Assembly (NCBI RefSeq): GCF_000240165.1
Contig: NC_017586.1
Coordinates: forward strand, 5,283,228 to 5,347,227
From: Streptantibioticus cattleyicolor NRRL 8057 = DSM 46488
Lineage (GTDB): Bacteria; Actinomycetota; Actinomycetes; Streptomycetales; Streptomycetaceae
Reading direction: 5' to 3'
DNA: 64,000 bases
Shown here: piece by piece, positions 43,237-50,180 of the stretch
Layout: the number at the start of each line of letters is the position of its first letter
Position numbering within the stretch: position 1 is the first letter of the stretch
Notes under the pieces: model-generated
Told to the model about the DNA's origin: nothing
The model's database searches: none
The model's input: the letters and a program-made list of their open reading frames with translations, nothing else
Program-made: the position numbers and the translations under genes

Positions 43237-44285
43237 CCCGGCTGATCCCCTCGCCGGTGGTCGTCGACATCCGGGGCGGCGCCCTGGACGACCTGGCGGG
43301 GCTCCTCGCCGACCAGCGGATCTCCAGCTCCGGCAAGCTCGCCGTGGCGATCAGCGGCGGCTCCGGTGCCGCCTTGCGGGAACGGCTCTCCCCGGCGCTG
43401 CCCGGCGCCGACTGGTACCCGGTGGCGGACGGCACCATCGACTCCGCCGTCAAGCTCGCCGACGCCATGCGCGGCAAGCACTACGACGCGGTGGTGGGCC
43501 TCGGCGGCGGCAAGATCATCGACGCCGCCAAGTACGCCGCCGCCCGGGTCGGCCTGCCGATGGTCGCGGTGGCGACCAACCTGTCGCACGACGGCATCTG
43601 CTCGCCGGTCTCCATCCTCGACAACGACAACGGCCGCGGCTCCTACGGGGTGCCCACGCCGATCGCGCTCGTGGTCGACCTGGACGTGATCCGGCGGGCC
43701 CCGTCCCGGTTCGTCCGCTCCGGGATCGGCGACGCCATCTCCAACATCTCGGCCATCGCCGACTGGGAGCTGTCGCACCGGGAGACCGGCGAGCCGATCG
43801 ACGGGCTCGCCGCCGCGATGGCCCGGGCGGCCGGCGAGTCGGTGCTGCGCCACCCCGGCGGCGCGGAGGACGACGGCTTCCTCACCACGCTCGCCGAGGG
43901 CCTGGTGCTCTCCGGCATCGCCATGTCGATCAGCGGTGACACCCGGCCCTCGTCCGGCGCCTGCCACGAGATCAGCCACGCCTTCGACCTGCTCTTCCCC
44001 AAGCGGTCGGCGCTCCACGGCGAGCAGGTCGGCCTCGGTGCCGCCTTCGCCATGCATCTGCGGGGGGCGGCCGAGGAGGCGGCCCAGATCGCCGAGGTGC
44101 TGCGCCGGCACCGGCTGCCGGTGCTCCCGGGCGAGATCGGCTTCTCCGACGAGGAGTTCGTCTCCGCGGTGGGCTTCGCCCCGCAGACCCGCCCCGGGCG
44201 CTACACCATCCTGGAACACCTCGACCTGGACACCGACGCGATCAGGGATGCGTACGCGGACTATGTCAAAGCCATCGGTAGCTGA
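43224..44285 (+). CDS. Glycerol-1-phosphate dehydrogenase-like enzyme (AraM/EgsA family)
   Basis: The 353-residue protein belongs to the iron/zinc alcohol dehydrogenase-like group that includes sn-glycerol-1-phosphate dehydrogenase and dehydroquinate synthase. It has the NAD-binding VVGLGGGKIIDAAKYAA, the metal ligands in TNLSHDGICSPVSI, SSGACHEISHAFDLLFP and ALHGEQVGLG, and the opening VVDIRGGALDDLAGLLA. It would reduce dihydroxyacetone phosphate to sn-glycerol-1-phosphate, or make a related polyol phosphate. G1P is the archaeal lipid backbone but also occurs in some bacteria. GTG at 43224 overlaps the nucleotidyltransferase. Confidence 0.86.
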   Translation: MPVLTRLIPSPVVVDIRGGALDDLAGLLADQRISSSGKLAVAISGGSGAALRERLSPALPGADWYPVADGTIDSAVKLADAMRGKHYDAVVGLGGGKIIDAAKYAAARVGLPMVAVATNLSHDGICSPVSILDNDNGRGSYGVPTPIALVVDLDVIRRAPSRFVRSGIGDAISNISAIADWELSHRETGEPIDGLAAAMARAAGESVLRHPGGAEDDGFLTTLAEGLVLSGIAMSISGDTRPSSGACHEISHAFDLLFPKRSALHGEQVGLGAAFAMHLRGAAEEAAQIAEVLRRHRLPVLPGEIGFSDEEFVSAVGFAPQTRPGRYTILEHLDLDTDAIRDAYADYVKAIGS

Positions 44286-45042
44286 ACTGCGCCCGGTCGT
44301 CCACCCGGCCGGTGTCAAGGACCGGCGCAGCGGTGAACACTGGGCCGGGCGCATGTACATGCGGGAGATCTCGCTGCGGATCACCCGTCAGCTGGCGCGC
44401 ACCCGGGTCACGCCCAACCAGCTGACCGGCCTGATGACCGTCTGCGGTGTGCTGGCCGCCCCGGCGCTGCTGGTGCCGGGGATCGGCGGCGCCGTGCTCG
44501 GGGTGCTGATGGTCCAGCTCTACCTGCTGCTCGACTGCGTCGACGGCGAGCTGGCGCGGTGGAAGAAGCAGTTCTCGCTCTCCGGGGTCTACCTGGACCG
44601 GGTCGGGGCCTATCTGTGCGACGCCGCGGTGCTGGTCGGCTTCGGCCTGCGCGCGGCCGACCTGTGGGGCTCCGGGCGGATCGACTGGCTGTGGGCCTTC
44701 CTCGGCACCCTCGCCGCCCTCGGCGCCATACTGATCAAGGCCGAGACCGACCTGGTCGGCGTCGCCCGGCACAACGGCGGGCTGCCGCCGGTGAAGGAGG
44801 CGGCGGCCGAGCCGCGTTCGTCCGGGATGGCGCTGGCCCGCAAGGCGGCCTCGGCGCTCAAGTTCCACCGGCTGGTGCTGGGCATCGAGGCGTCCTTGCT
44901 GATCCTGCTGCTGTCGGTCGCCGACACCGTCCGGGGCGGGCTGTTCTTCACCCGGCTCGGGGTCGCGGTGCTGGCCGCGATCGCGGTGCTGCAGACGCTG
45001 CTCCACCTGGTGTCCGTCCTCGTCTCCAGCAGGCTGCGGTGA
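44263..45042 (+). CDS. CDP-alcohol phosphatidyltransferase family protein, variant motif
   Basis: The 259-residue membrane protein has several helices and the CDP-alcohol phosphatidyltransferase motif, but with a change at its end. DCVDGELARWKKQF then SGVYLDRVGAYL gives D-x2-D-G-x2-A-R-x8-G-x3-D-x3-A, so the last aspartate, usually the catalytic base, is alanine. The N-terminus contains the family's RRSGEHWAGRMYMREISLRIT and VTPNQLT. It may transfer a polyol phosphate onto the polymer or lipid. ATG at 44263 gives a 23-bp overlap with the dehydrogenase gene; its end overlaps the GT2 gene (GTGA). Confidence 0.82.
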   Translation: MSKPSVAELRPVVHPAGVKDRRSGEHWAGRMYMREISLRITRQLARTRVTPNQLTGLMTVCGVLAAPALLVPGIGGAVLGVLMVQLYLLLDCVDGELARWKKQFSLSGVYLDRVGAYLCDAAVLVGFGLRAADLWGSGRIDWLWAFLGTLAALGAILIKAETDLVGVARHNGGLPPVKEAAAEPRSSGMALARKAASALKFHRLVLGIEASLLILLLSVADTVRGGLFFTRLGVAVLAAIAVLQTLLHLVSVLVSSRLR

Positions 45043-45926
45043 GCGCGGCCGGCCTGCGGCTCGGCGCGGTGGTGCTCACCATGGGCGACCGCCCCGCCGA
45101 GCTGCGCGCGCTGCTGGAGTCGGTCGCCAAGCAGGACGGCGAACCGGTGGCCACCGTGGTGGTCGGCAACGGCACCCCGCTGCCCGAACTCCCGCCCGGC
45201 ACCCGGACCGTGGAGCTCGCCGAGAACCTCGGCATCCCGGGCGGGCGCAACGTCGGCGTCGAGGCGTTCGGCACCGGCGGCGAGGAGGTCGACGCCGTCC
45301 TCTTCCTCGACGACGACGGCCTGCTGGCCCGCCAGGACACCGCGGAGCTGGTCCGGGCCGCCTTCGCCGCCGACCCCGGGCTGGGCATCATCAGCTTCCG
45401 CATCGTCGACCCGGTCAGCGGCACCACCCAGCGCCGGCACGTCCCCCGGCTGCGGGCCTCCGACCCGATGCGCTCCTCGCGGGTGACCACCTTCCTCGGC
45501 GGTGCCTGCGCGGTGCGCACCGCGGTGCTGCGGCAGGTCGGCGGGCTGCCGGACGAGTTCTTCTACGCCCACGAGGAGACCGACCTGGCCTGGCGGGCGC
45601 TGGACGCCGGGTGGTCCATCGAGTACCGGTCCGACCTGGTGCTGGAGCACCCGGCGACCCCGCCGAGCCGGCACGCGGTCTACCACCGGCTGGTGGCCCG
45701 CAACCGGGTGTGGCTGGCCCGGCGCAACCTGCCCGCCCCGCTGGTCCCGCTCTACCTGGGCACCTGGATCGCGCTGACGCTGGCCCGCCGCCCCGCCCCG
45801 GCGGCGCTGCGTGCCTGGCTGGGCGGGTTCAAGGAGGGCTGGGCCACCCCCTGCGGCCCGCGCCGCCCGATGAAGTGGCGTACGGTTTTCCGGCTGACCC
45901 GACTGGGCCGACCTCCCATCATCTGA
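45039..45926 (+). CDS. Glycosyltransferase family 2 protein
   Basis: This is a GT-A-fold glycosyltransferase of 295 residues without membrane helices. It shows LGAVVLTMGDRPAELRALLESVAKQ and AENLGIPGGRNVGVEA in the nucleotide-sugar domain, the metal-binding LFLDDDG, and VTTFLGGACAVRTAVLRQVGGLPDEFFYAHEETDLAWRALDAGW, the acceptor/ED-x motif of rhamnosyl/galactofuranosyl-type GT2 enzymes. It should add a sugar to the lipid-linked intermediate of this operon. GTG at 45039 overlaps the preceding stop. Confidence 0.9.
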   Translation: MSAAGLRLGAVVLTMGDRPAELRALLESVAKQDGEPVATVVVGNGTPLPELPPGTRTVELAENLGIPGGRNVGVEAFGTGGEEVDAVLFLDDDGLLARQDTAELVRAAFAADPGLGIISFRIVDPVSGTTQRRHVPRLRASDPMRSSRVTTFLGGACAVRTAVLRQVGGLPDEFFYAHEETDLAWRALDAGWSIEYRSDLVLEHPATPPSRHAVYHRLVARNRVWLARRNLPAPLVPLYLGTWIALTLARRPAPAALRAWLGGFKEGWATPCGPRRPMKWRTVFRLTRLGRPPII

Positions 45927-45995
45927 CAAGCTCGGATGGACAAGCATCGGGCGCAGCCGGGATCCCGCCCCGGCGACGCGTCATTGAGGACGAAA

Positions 45996-46934
45996 GTGTC
46001 AACTGTGAGCGATACCACCCACGAGGGCACGGTCGCCGTGAGCACCGCACCGGCGCCCTCGCCGGACGACGGCCTGAGTCCGGGCGAGCTGGCCGAGAAG
46101 TACGGCCTGTCGGTGAGCGGCGCCCGGCCCGGCCTTCCGGAGTACGTGCGCCAGTTGTGGGGCCGCCGGCACTTCATCGCCGCCTACTCGATGGCCAAGC
46201 TGAGCGCGCAGTTCACCAAGGCCCGGCTGGGCCAGTTGTGGAACGTGATGACGCCGCTGCTCAACGCGGCGGTCTACTGGCTGATCTTCGGCGTGCTGCT
46301 CGGTACCGACCACGGCATCGACAACTTCATCGCCTATCTGGTCACCGGCATCTTCGTGTTCACCTTCACGCAGTCCTCGATCCTGGCGGGGACCCGGGCG
46401 ATCTCCGACAACCTGGGCCTGGTGCGCGCGCTGCACTTCCCGCGGGCCTGTCTGCCGATCTCGGTCACCCTCATCCAGCTCCAGCAACTGCTGTACTCGA
46501 TGGTGGTGCTGGTGGCCATCGTGCTGATGACCGGCGAGGTCCCGCAGATGTCGTGGCTGCTGATCATCCCGTCGCTGCTGTTGCAGTCGGTGTTCAACAT
46601 CGGCGCCGCGATGTTCGTCGCCCGGGTGGGCAGCAAGCTGACCGACCTCACGCAGCTGATGCCGTTCCTGCTGCGCACCTGGATGTACGTCTCGGGCGTC
46701 TTCTACAGCATCAACAACGTCGCCAAGCACCTGCCGCACTGGGTGTCGGTGGTGCTCGACGTCAATCCGGCCGCCGTCTACATCGACCTGATGCGGTACG
46801 CCATGATCGACAGCTTCACCTCGGCGCAGCTGCCGCACCACGTGTGGATCGCGGCGGTGGCCTGGGCGGCGGTCGCCGGTGTCGGGGGCTTCGTGTTCTT
46901 CTGGAAGGCTGAGGAGCAGTACGGCCGTGGCTGA
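45996..46934 (+). CDS. ABC-2 type polysaccharide/teichoic acid exporter, permease subunit
   Basis: The 312-residue protein has a soluble N-terminus of about 60 residues and six helices of the ABC-2 (Wzm/TagG) type. Recognisable parts are AKLSAQFTKARLGQLWNVMTPLLNAAVYWLIFGVLLG, LVRALHFPRACLPISVTLIQ and the C-terminal VLDVNPAAVYIDLMRYAMI. With the ATPase encoded next it should export the envelope polymer or glycolipid. GTG at 45996 follows GAGGA at 6-base spacing; another GTG three codons later is possible. The gene overlaps the ATPase gene by 8 bp. Confidence 0.9.
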   Translation: MSTVSDTTHEGTVAVSTAPAPSPDDGLSPGELAEKYGLSVSGARPGLPEYVRQLWGRRHFIAAYSMAKLSAQFTKARLGQLWNVMTPLLNAAVYWLIFGVLLGTDHGIDNFIAYLVTGIFVFTFTQSSILAGTRAISDNLGLVRALHFPRACLPISVTLIQLQQLLYSMVVLVAIVLMTGEVPQMSWLLIIPSLLLQSVFNIGAAMFVARVGSKLTDLTQLMPFLLRTWMYVSGVFYSINNVAKHLPHWVSVVLDVNPAAVYIDLMRYAMIDSFTSAQLPHHVWIAAVAWAAVAGVGGFVFFWKAEEQYGRG

Positions 46935-47727
46935 GACCAGCGCCGGACCGGCGCAGAGTAAGGACGGGGCCCGGGTGCCCACCGTCATCGTGGACGACCT
47001 GCACATCGTCTACCGGGTGCACGGCGCCGGCAGCGGCAAGGGGAGCGCCACCGCGGCCCTCAGCCGCATCGTGCAGCGCCGGAACTCGCCGAGCGTGCGT
47101 GAGGTGCACGCGGTGCGCGGGGTGAGCTTCGTGGCCTACCGGGGCGAGGCGATCGGGCTGATCGGCTCCAACGGCTCGGGCAAGTCCACCATGCTGAAGG
47201 CGATCGCGGGGCTGCTGCCGGCCGAGCGCGGCAAGGTCTACACCGACGGCCAGCCGTCGCTGCTCGGGGTCAACGCCGCGCTGATGAACGACCTCACCGG
47301 GGAACGCAACGTCATCCTGGGCGGCCTGGCGATGGGCATGAGCTACCCCGAGGTGCGCGAGAAGTACCAGGACATCGTGGACTTCTCGGGCATCAACGAG
47401 AAGGGTGACTTCATCTCGCTGCCGATGCGTACCTATTCCTCGGGCATGGCGGCCCGGCTGCGGTTCTCCATCGCGGCGGCCAAGCGGCACGACGTGCTGA
47501 TGATCGACGAGGCGCTGGCCACCGGCGACCGGTCCTTCCAGAAGCGTTCCGAGGCGCGGATCCGGGAGTTGCGCAAGGAGGCCGGCACCGTCTTCCTGGT
47601 CAGCCACAACAACAAGTCGATCCGGGACACCTGCGAACGCGTGCTGTGGCTGGAGAAGGGCGAGCTGCTGATGGACGGCCCCACCGAAGAGGTGCTGCGC
47701 GCCTACGAGGAGCACACCGGCAAGTAG
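46927..47727 (+). CDS. ABC exporter ATPase (Wzt/TagH-like)
   Basis: This 266-residue ATPase carries Walker A GLIGSNGSGKSTMLKAIAG, the signature MRTYSSGMAARLRFSIA, Walker B DVLMIDEALATGD and the switch histidine LVSHNNKSI. The sequence around VNAALMNDLTGERNVILGGLAMG is typical of the Wzt/TagH/RfbE polysaccharide exporter ATPases. It powers the permease encoded directly upstream. It lacks the extra C-terminal carbohydrate-binding domain found in some Wzt proteins. GTG at 46927 is chosen. A strong hairpin 60 bp downstream ends the operon. Confidence 0.93.
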   Translation: MAETSAGPAQSKDGARVPTVIVDDLHIVYRVHGAGSGKGSATAALSRIVQRRNSPSVREVHAVRGVSFVAYRGEAIGLIGSNGSGKSTMLKAIAGLLPAERGKVYTDGQPSLLGVNAALMNDLTGERNVILGGLAMGMSYPEVREKYQDIVDFSGINEKGDFISLPMRTYSSGMAARLRFSIAAAKRHDVLMIDEALATGDRSFQKRSEARIRELRKEAGTVFLVSHNNKSIRDTCERVLWLEKGELLMDGPTEEVLRAYEEHTGK

Positions 47728-47787
47728 TCCGGCGCCGCGGAGCCCAAGTGGGCCGCCGCGCCCGCCTGTTGGGACCGCCGCCGGCGT

Positions 47788-47826
47788 CCCGCGGCCCCCG
47801 CCGATCCGTTCGGCGGGGGCCGCGGG
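47788..47826 (+). terminator. Terminator of the polyol-phosphate operon
   Basis: CCCGCGGCCCCCGCCGA and its exact complement form a 17-bp stem with the 5-base loop TCCGT, 60 bp past the ATPase stop codon. Confidence 0.85.
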
Positions 47827-48104
47827 TGCGACGTGGGCCAACTCACGTGTCGGCAGGGAACATTCGGCGGCGATTCGTTGTTAGGGCCCAAGGGCGCCCC
47901 GGGCGGGCGACCCCGCCGTACGCGGCTTCGCTGTACGGCGTACGCTGGAGCAGTGCTCACCGCCGTGCCGCCGGCGGTCCTCCGGCCTGCGGAGGTGACC
48001 GGCTCGACGGGCGGCGGACGACGGAGCGGAGGGCGATACTGGGTGCGGCGTGTCCGAAATGGGAAGATCCTGGGGATCGGTGTAGAACGGGGGATGTGGC
48101 GGCC
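47827..48104. other. Promoter region of the hopanoid operon
   Basis: This 278-bp gap precedes the hopanoid genes. The strongest element is the inverted repeat CGCCGTAC-N11-GTACGGCG at 47914-47940. A looser pair, GACGTG (47830-47835) and CACGTG (47844-47849), lies just after the upstream terminator. No gene other than the small leader frame starting at 48105 was seen. Confidence 0.4.
47914..47940. promoter_or_regulatory. Inverted repeat before hopanoid operon
   Basis: CGCCGTAC and GTACGGCG are perfect 8-bp inverted copies around an 11-base spacer, about 165 bp before the leader frame and 230 bp before hpnC. This placement suits an operator. No regulator gene lies beside it. Confidence 0.4.
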
Positions 48105-48170
48105 ATGACTACTGGGACCATCCAGCTCCGAGGCACGTCCGCCGCCCGTCCATGGGGCCACACGTGGTGA
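48105..48170 (+). CDS. Possible 21-residue leader peptide before hpnC
   Basis: An ATG at 48105 opens a 21-codon frame (begins MTTGTIQLRG, ends PWGHTW). Its TGA (48168-48170) overlaps the hpnC GTG as GTGA, the coupling arrangement used throughout this operon. A G-rich stretch precedes it, but no clear AGGAGG. It may be a translated leader that couples ribosomes into hpnC, or chance. Confidence 0.35.
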   Translation: MTTGTIQLRGTSAARPWGHTW

Positions 48171-49117
48171 CCGCGCGGACGGCGCGCCCGCGCCGGGCGT
48201 CGCCCGCCGGGGTGAGCGAGGGCGACCACGCCGAAGCCGCCGCACAGTCGCGGGCCGTCCTCGACAAGGCCGCCCGGGAGAACTTCCCGGTGGCCCCCTT
48301 CTTCCTCCCCCGCGCCTGGCGTGACGACCTGATGGCCATCTACGGCTACGCCCGCCTGGTGGACGACATCGGCGACGGCGACCTGCCGCCCGGCCGGGAC
48401 GACGCCCGCTGGCTCGGGCTGCCGCCCGACGCGGCCGATGACCGCCTCGCCATGCTGGACGCCTTCGAAGCCGATCTGCGCAAGATCTTCACCGGTGGCA
48501 CCCCCGGCCACCCGCTGCTGCGCGCGGTGGCCCCGGTAGTGGCCCGGCACCGCCTCACCCCGGAGCCGTTCCTCGGCCTGATCGCGGCCAACCGCCAGGA
48601 CCAGCTGGTCCGCCGCTACGCCACCTACCAGGACCTCCTCGACTACTGCGAGAACTCGGCCAACACCGTCGGCCGCCTCGTGCTGGCCATCACCGGCACC
48701 AGCAGCCCCGAGCGCGTCCGCCGCTCCGACGCGATCTGCACCGCGCTGCAGATCGTCGAGCACCTCCAGGACGTCGCCGAGGACCTCGCCCGGGACCGCG
48801 TCTACCTGCCGGGTGAGGACATGGCCCGGTTCGGTGTCACCGAGGCCGACCTCGCCGCCCCCACCGGGGGCGCGCGGGTGCGTGCCTTGGTGAAATTCGA
48901 AGCGGAACGCGCCCGCGATCTGTTGAATGAAGGCACCCCGCTGGTGGGTAGCGTCCCGGGCAGGCTCCGGCTGCTCCTCGCCGGATTCGTGGGCGGGGGC
49001 CGTGCCGCTCTCGCCGCGGTGGCCGCCGCCCGGTACGACGTCCTCGCGGGGTCGCCCAAGGCCACCAAGCTCGGACTGCTGCGCGAGGTGGGATCCACAT
49101 TGCGAAGAGAGGGGTGA
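48167..49117 (+). CDS. hpnC: Squalene synthase HpnC
   Basis: HpnC, with HpnD and HpnE, converts farnesyl diphosphate to squalene via presqualene diphosphate and hydroxysqualene; HpnC forms hydroxysqualene. The 316-residue trans-isoprenyl synthase-fold protein has the first aspartate motif in YGYARLVDDIGDGD and the second in LQIVEHLQDVAEDLARDRVYLP. ENFPVAPFFLPRAWRDDLMAIYG is the family opening, so about 35 residues lie ahead of it from the chosen GTG. GTG at 48164 or ATG at 48152 are alternatives; 48167 is favoured by the GTGA overlap with the small leader frame. Its end overlaps hpnD (GTGA). Confidence 0.92.
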   Translation: MTARTARPRRASPAGVSEGDHAEAAAQSRAVLDKAARENFPVAPFFLPRAWRDDLMAIYGYARLVDDIGDGDLPPGRDDARWLGLPPDAADDRLAMLDAFEADLRKIFTGGTPGHPLLRAVAPVVARHRLTPEPFLGLIAANRQDQLVRRYATYQDLLDYCENSANTVGRLVLAITGTSSPERVRRSDAICTALQIVEHLQDVAEDLARDRVYLPGEDMARFGVTEADLAAPTGGARVRALVKFEAERARDLLNEGTPLVGSVPGRLRLLLAGFVGGGRAALAAVAAARYDVLAGSPKATKLGLLREVGSTLRREG

Positions 49118-50055
49118 GCCGGACCGTGGACGGTTCCGCACACTTGTCCGCGCCGGTGCTCGCTGCGTACCGGTACTGCGAGACCGTGACGGGGCAGCAG
49201 GCCCGCAACTTCGCGTACGGCATCCGGCTTCTGCCCACCGGCAAACGGCAGGCGATGTCGGCCCTGTACGCCTTCTCCCGGCGCGTCGACGACATCGGCG
49301 ACGGCGACCTCGACCCGGCCGCCAAGCGCGACCGGCTGACCCGCACCCGCGACGTGCTCGCCCGGGTCCGGGCCGGCGAGGTCGGCGATGACGACACCGA
49401 CCCGGTGGCCCTCGCGCTCGCCGACGCCGCCCGCCGCTTCCCGCTGCCGCTGGACGGACTCGACGAACTCATCGACGGCGTGCTGATGGACGTACGCGGT
49501 GAGACCTACGAGACCTGGGACGACCTGAAGGACTACTGCCGCTGCGTGGCCGGCGCCATCGGCCGCCTCTCGCTCGGTGTCTTCGGCACCGTCCCCGGCG
49601 CCGTGGGCACCGAACGGGCCGCCGAGTACGCCGACACCCTCGGCCTCGCCCTCCAGCTCACCAACATCCTGCGGGACGTACGCGAGGACGCCGGCAACGG
49701 ACGCACCTACCTGCCCGCCGAGGACCTGGCCAAGTTCGGCTGCTCGGCCGGGTTCGGCTCACCGGTGCCGCCGGCCGGATCCGACTTCACCGGGCTGGTG
49801 CACTTCGAGGTCAAGCGGGCCCGCGCGCTCTTCGCCGAGGGCTACCGGCTGCTGCCGATGCTCGACCGCCGCAGCGGTGCCTGCGTCGCCGCCATGGCCG
49901 GGATCTACCGCCGGCTGCTGGAACGGATCGCCGCCGACCCCGAGGCGGTGCTGCGCGGCCGGGTCTCGCTGCCCGGCCACGAGAAGGCGTACGTGGCCCT
50001 GCGCGGCCTGACCGGTCTGGACACCCGGCGACAGGCCGCCAGGGGGCGCGCCTGA
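49114..50055 (+). CDS. hpnD: Presqualene diphosphate synthase HpnD
   Basis: HpnD condenses two farnesyl diphosphates to presqualene diphosphate. The 313-residue phytoene/squalene synthase-family protein shows RNFAYGIRLLPTGKRQAMSALYAFSRRVDDIGDGD with the first aspartate motif, ETYETWDDLKDYCRCVAGAIGRLS, and the second motif in LALQLTNILRDVREDAGNGRTYLP. The gene overlaps hpnC at the start (GTGA). At its end the stop shares a base with the start of a 41-codon frame (TGATG). Confidence 0.94.
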   Translation: MSRTVDGSAHLSAPVLAAYRYCETVTGQQARNFAYGIRLLPTGKRQAMSALYAFSRRVDDIGDGDLDPAAKRDRLTRTRDVLARVRAGEVGDDDTDPVALALADAARRFPLPLDGLDELIDGVLMDVRGETYETWDDLKDYCRCVAGAIGRLSLGVFGTVPGAVGTERAAEYADTLGLALQLTNILRDVREDAGNGRTYLPAEDLAKFGCSAGFGSPVPPAGSDFTGLVHFEVKRARALFAEGYRLLPMLDRRSGACVAAMAGIYRRLLERIAADPEAVLRGRVSLPGHEKAYVALRGLTGLDTRRQAARGRA

Positions 50056-50180
50056 TGCTCCCCGCACCACTGCACCGCCTCGCCGTCCCGCGCCAGGCAA
50101 CCTGGACGCGGGCGTTCGCGTCCCTGACCTCGCCGGCCCCCGTCCGAGGGGCCGCGCACGCGGAACGGGGGAGGACATGA
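50055..50180 (+). CDS. 41-residue small protein between hpnD and hpnE (DUF6380-like)
   Basis: This small frame fills the 121-bp gap between hpnD and hpnE exactly. Its ATG overlaps the hpnD stop (TGATG) and its TGA overlaps the hpnE ATG (ATGA). The product starts MLPAPLHRLAVPRQATW, contains AFASLTSPAP in the middle and is rich in Ala, Arg and Pro, with no membrane helix. From memory it resembles the short Streptomyces family labelled DUF6380, which has an ATL...ASLT core and tends to occur in hopanoid clusters; this needs checking. Dense coupling on both sides argues that it is translated. Confidence 0.55.
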   Translation: MLPAPLHRLAVPRQATWTRAFASLTSPAPVRGAAHAERGRT

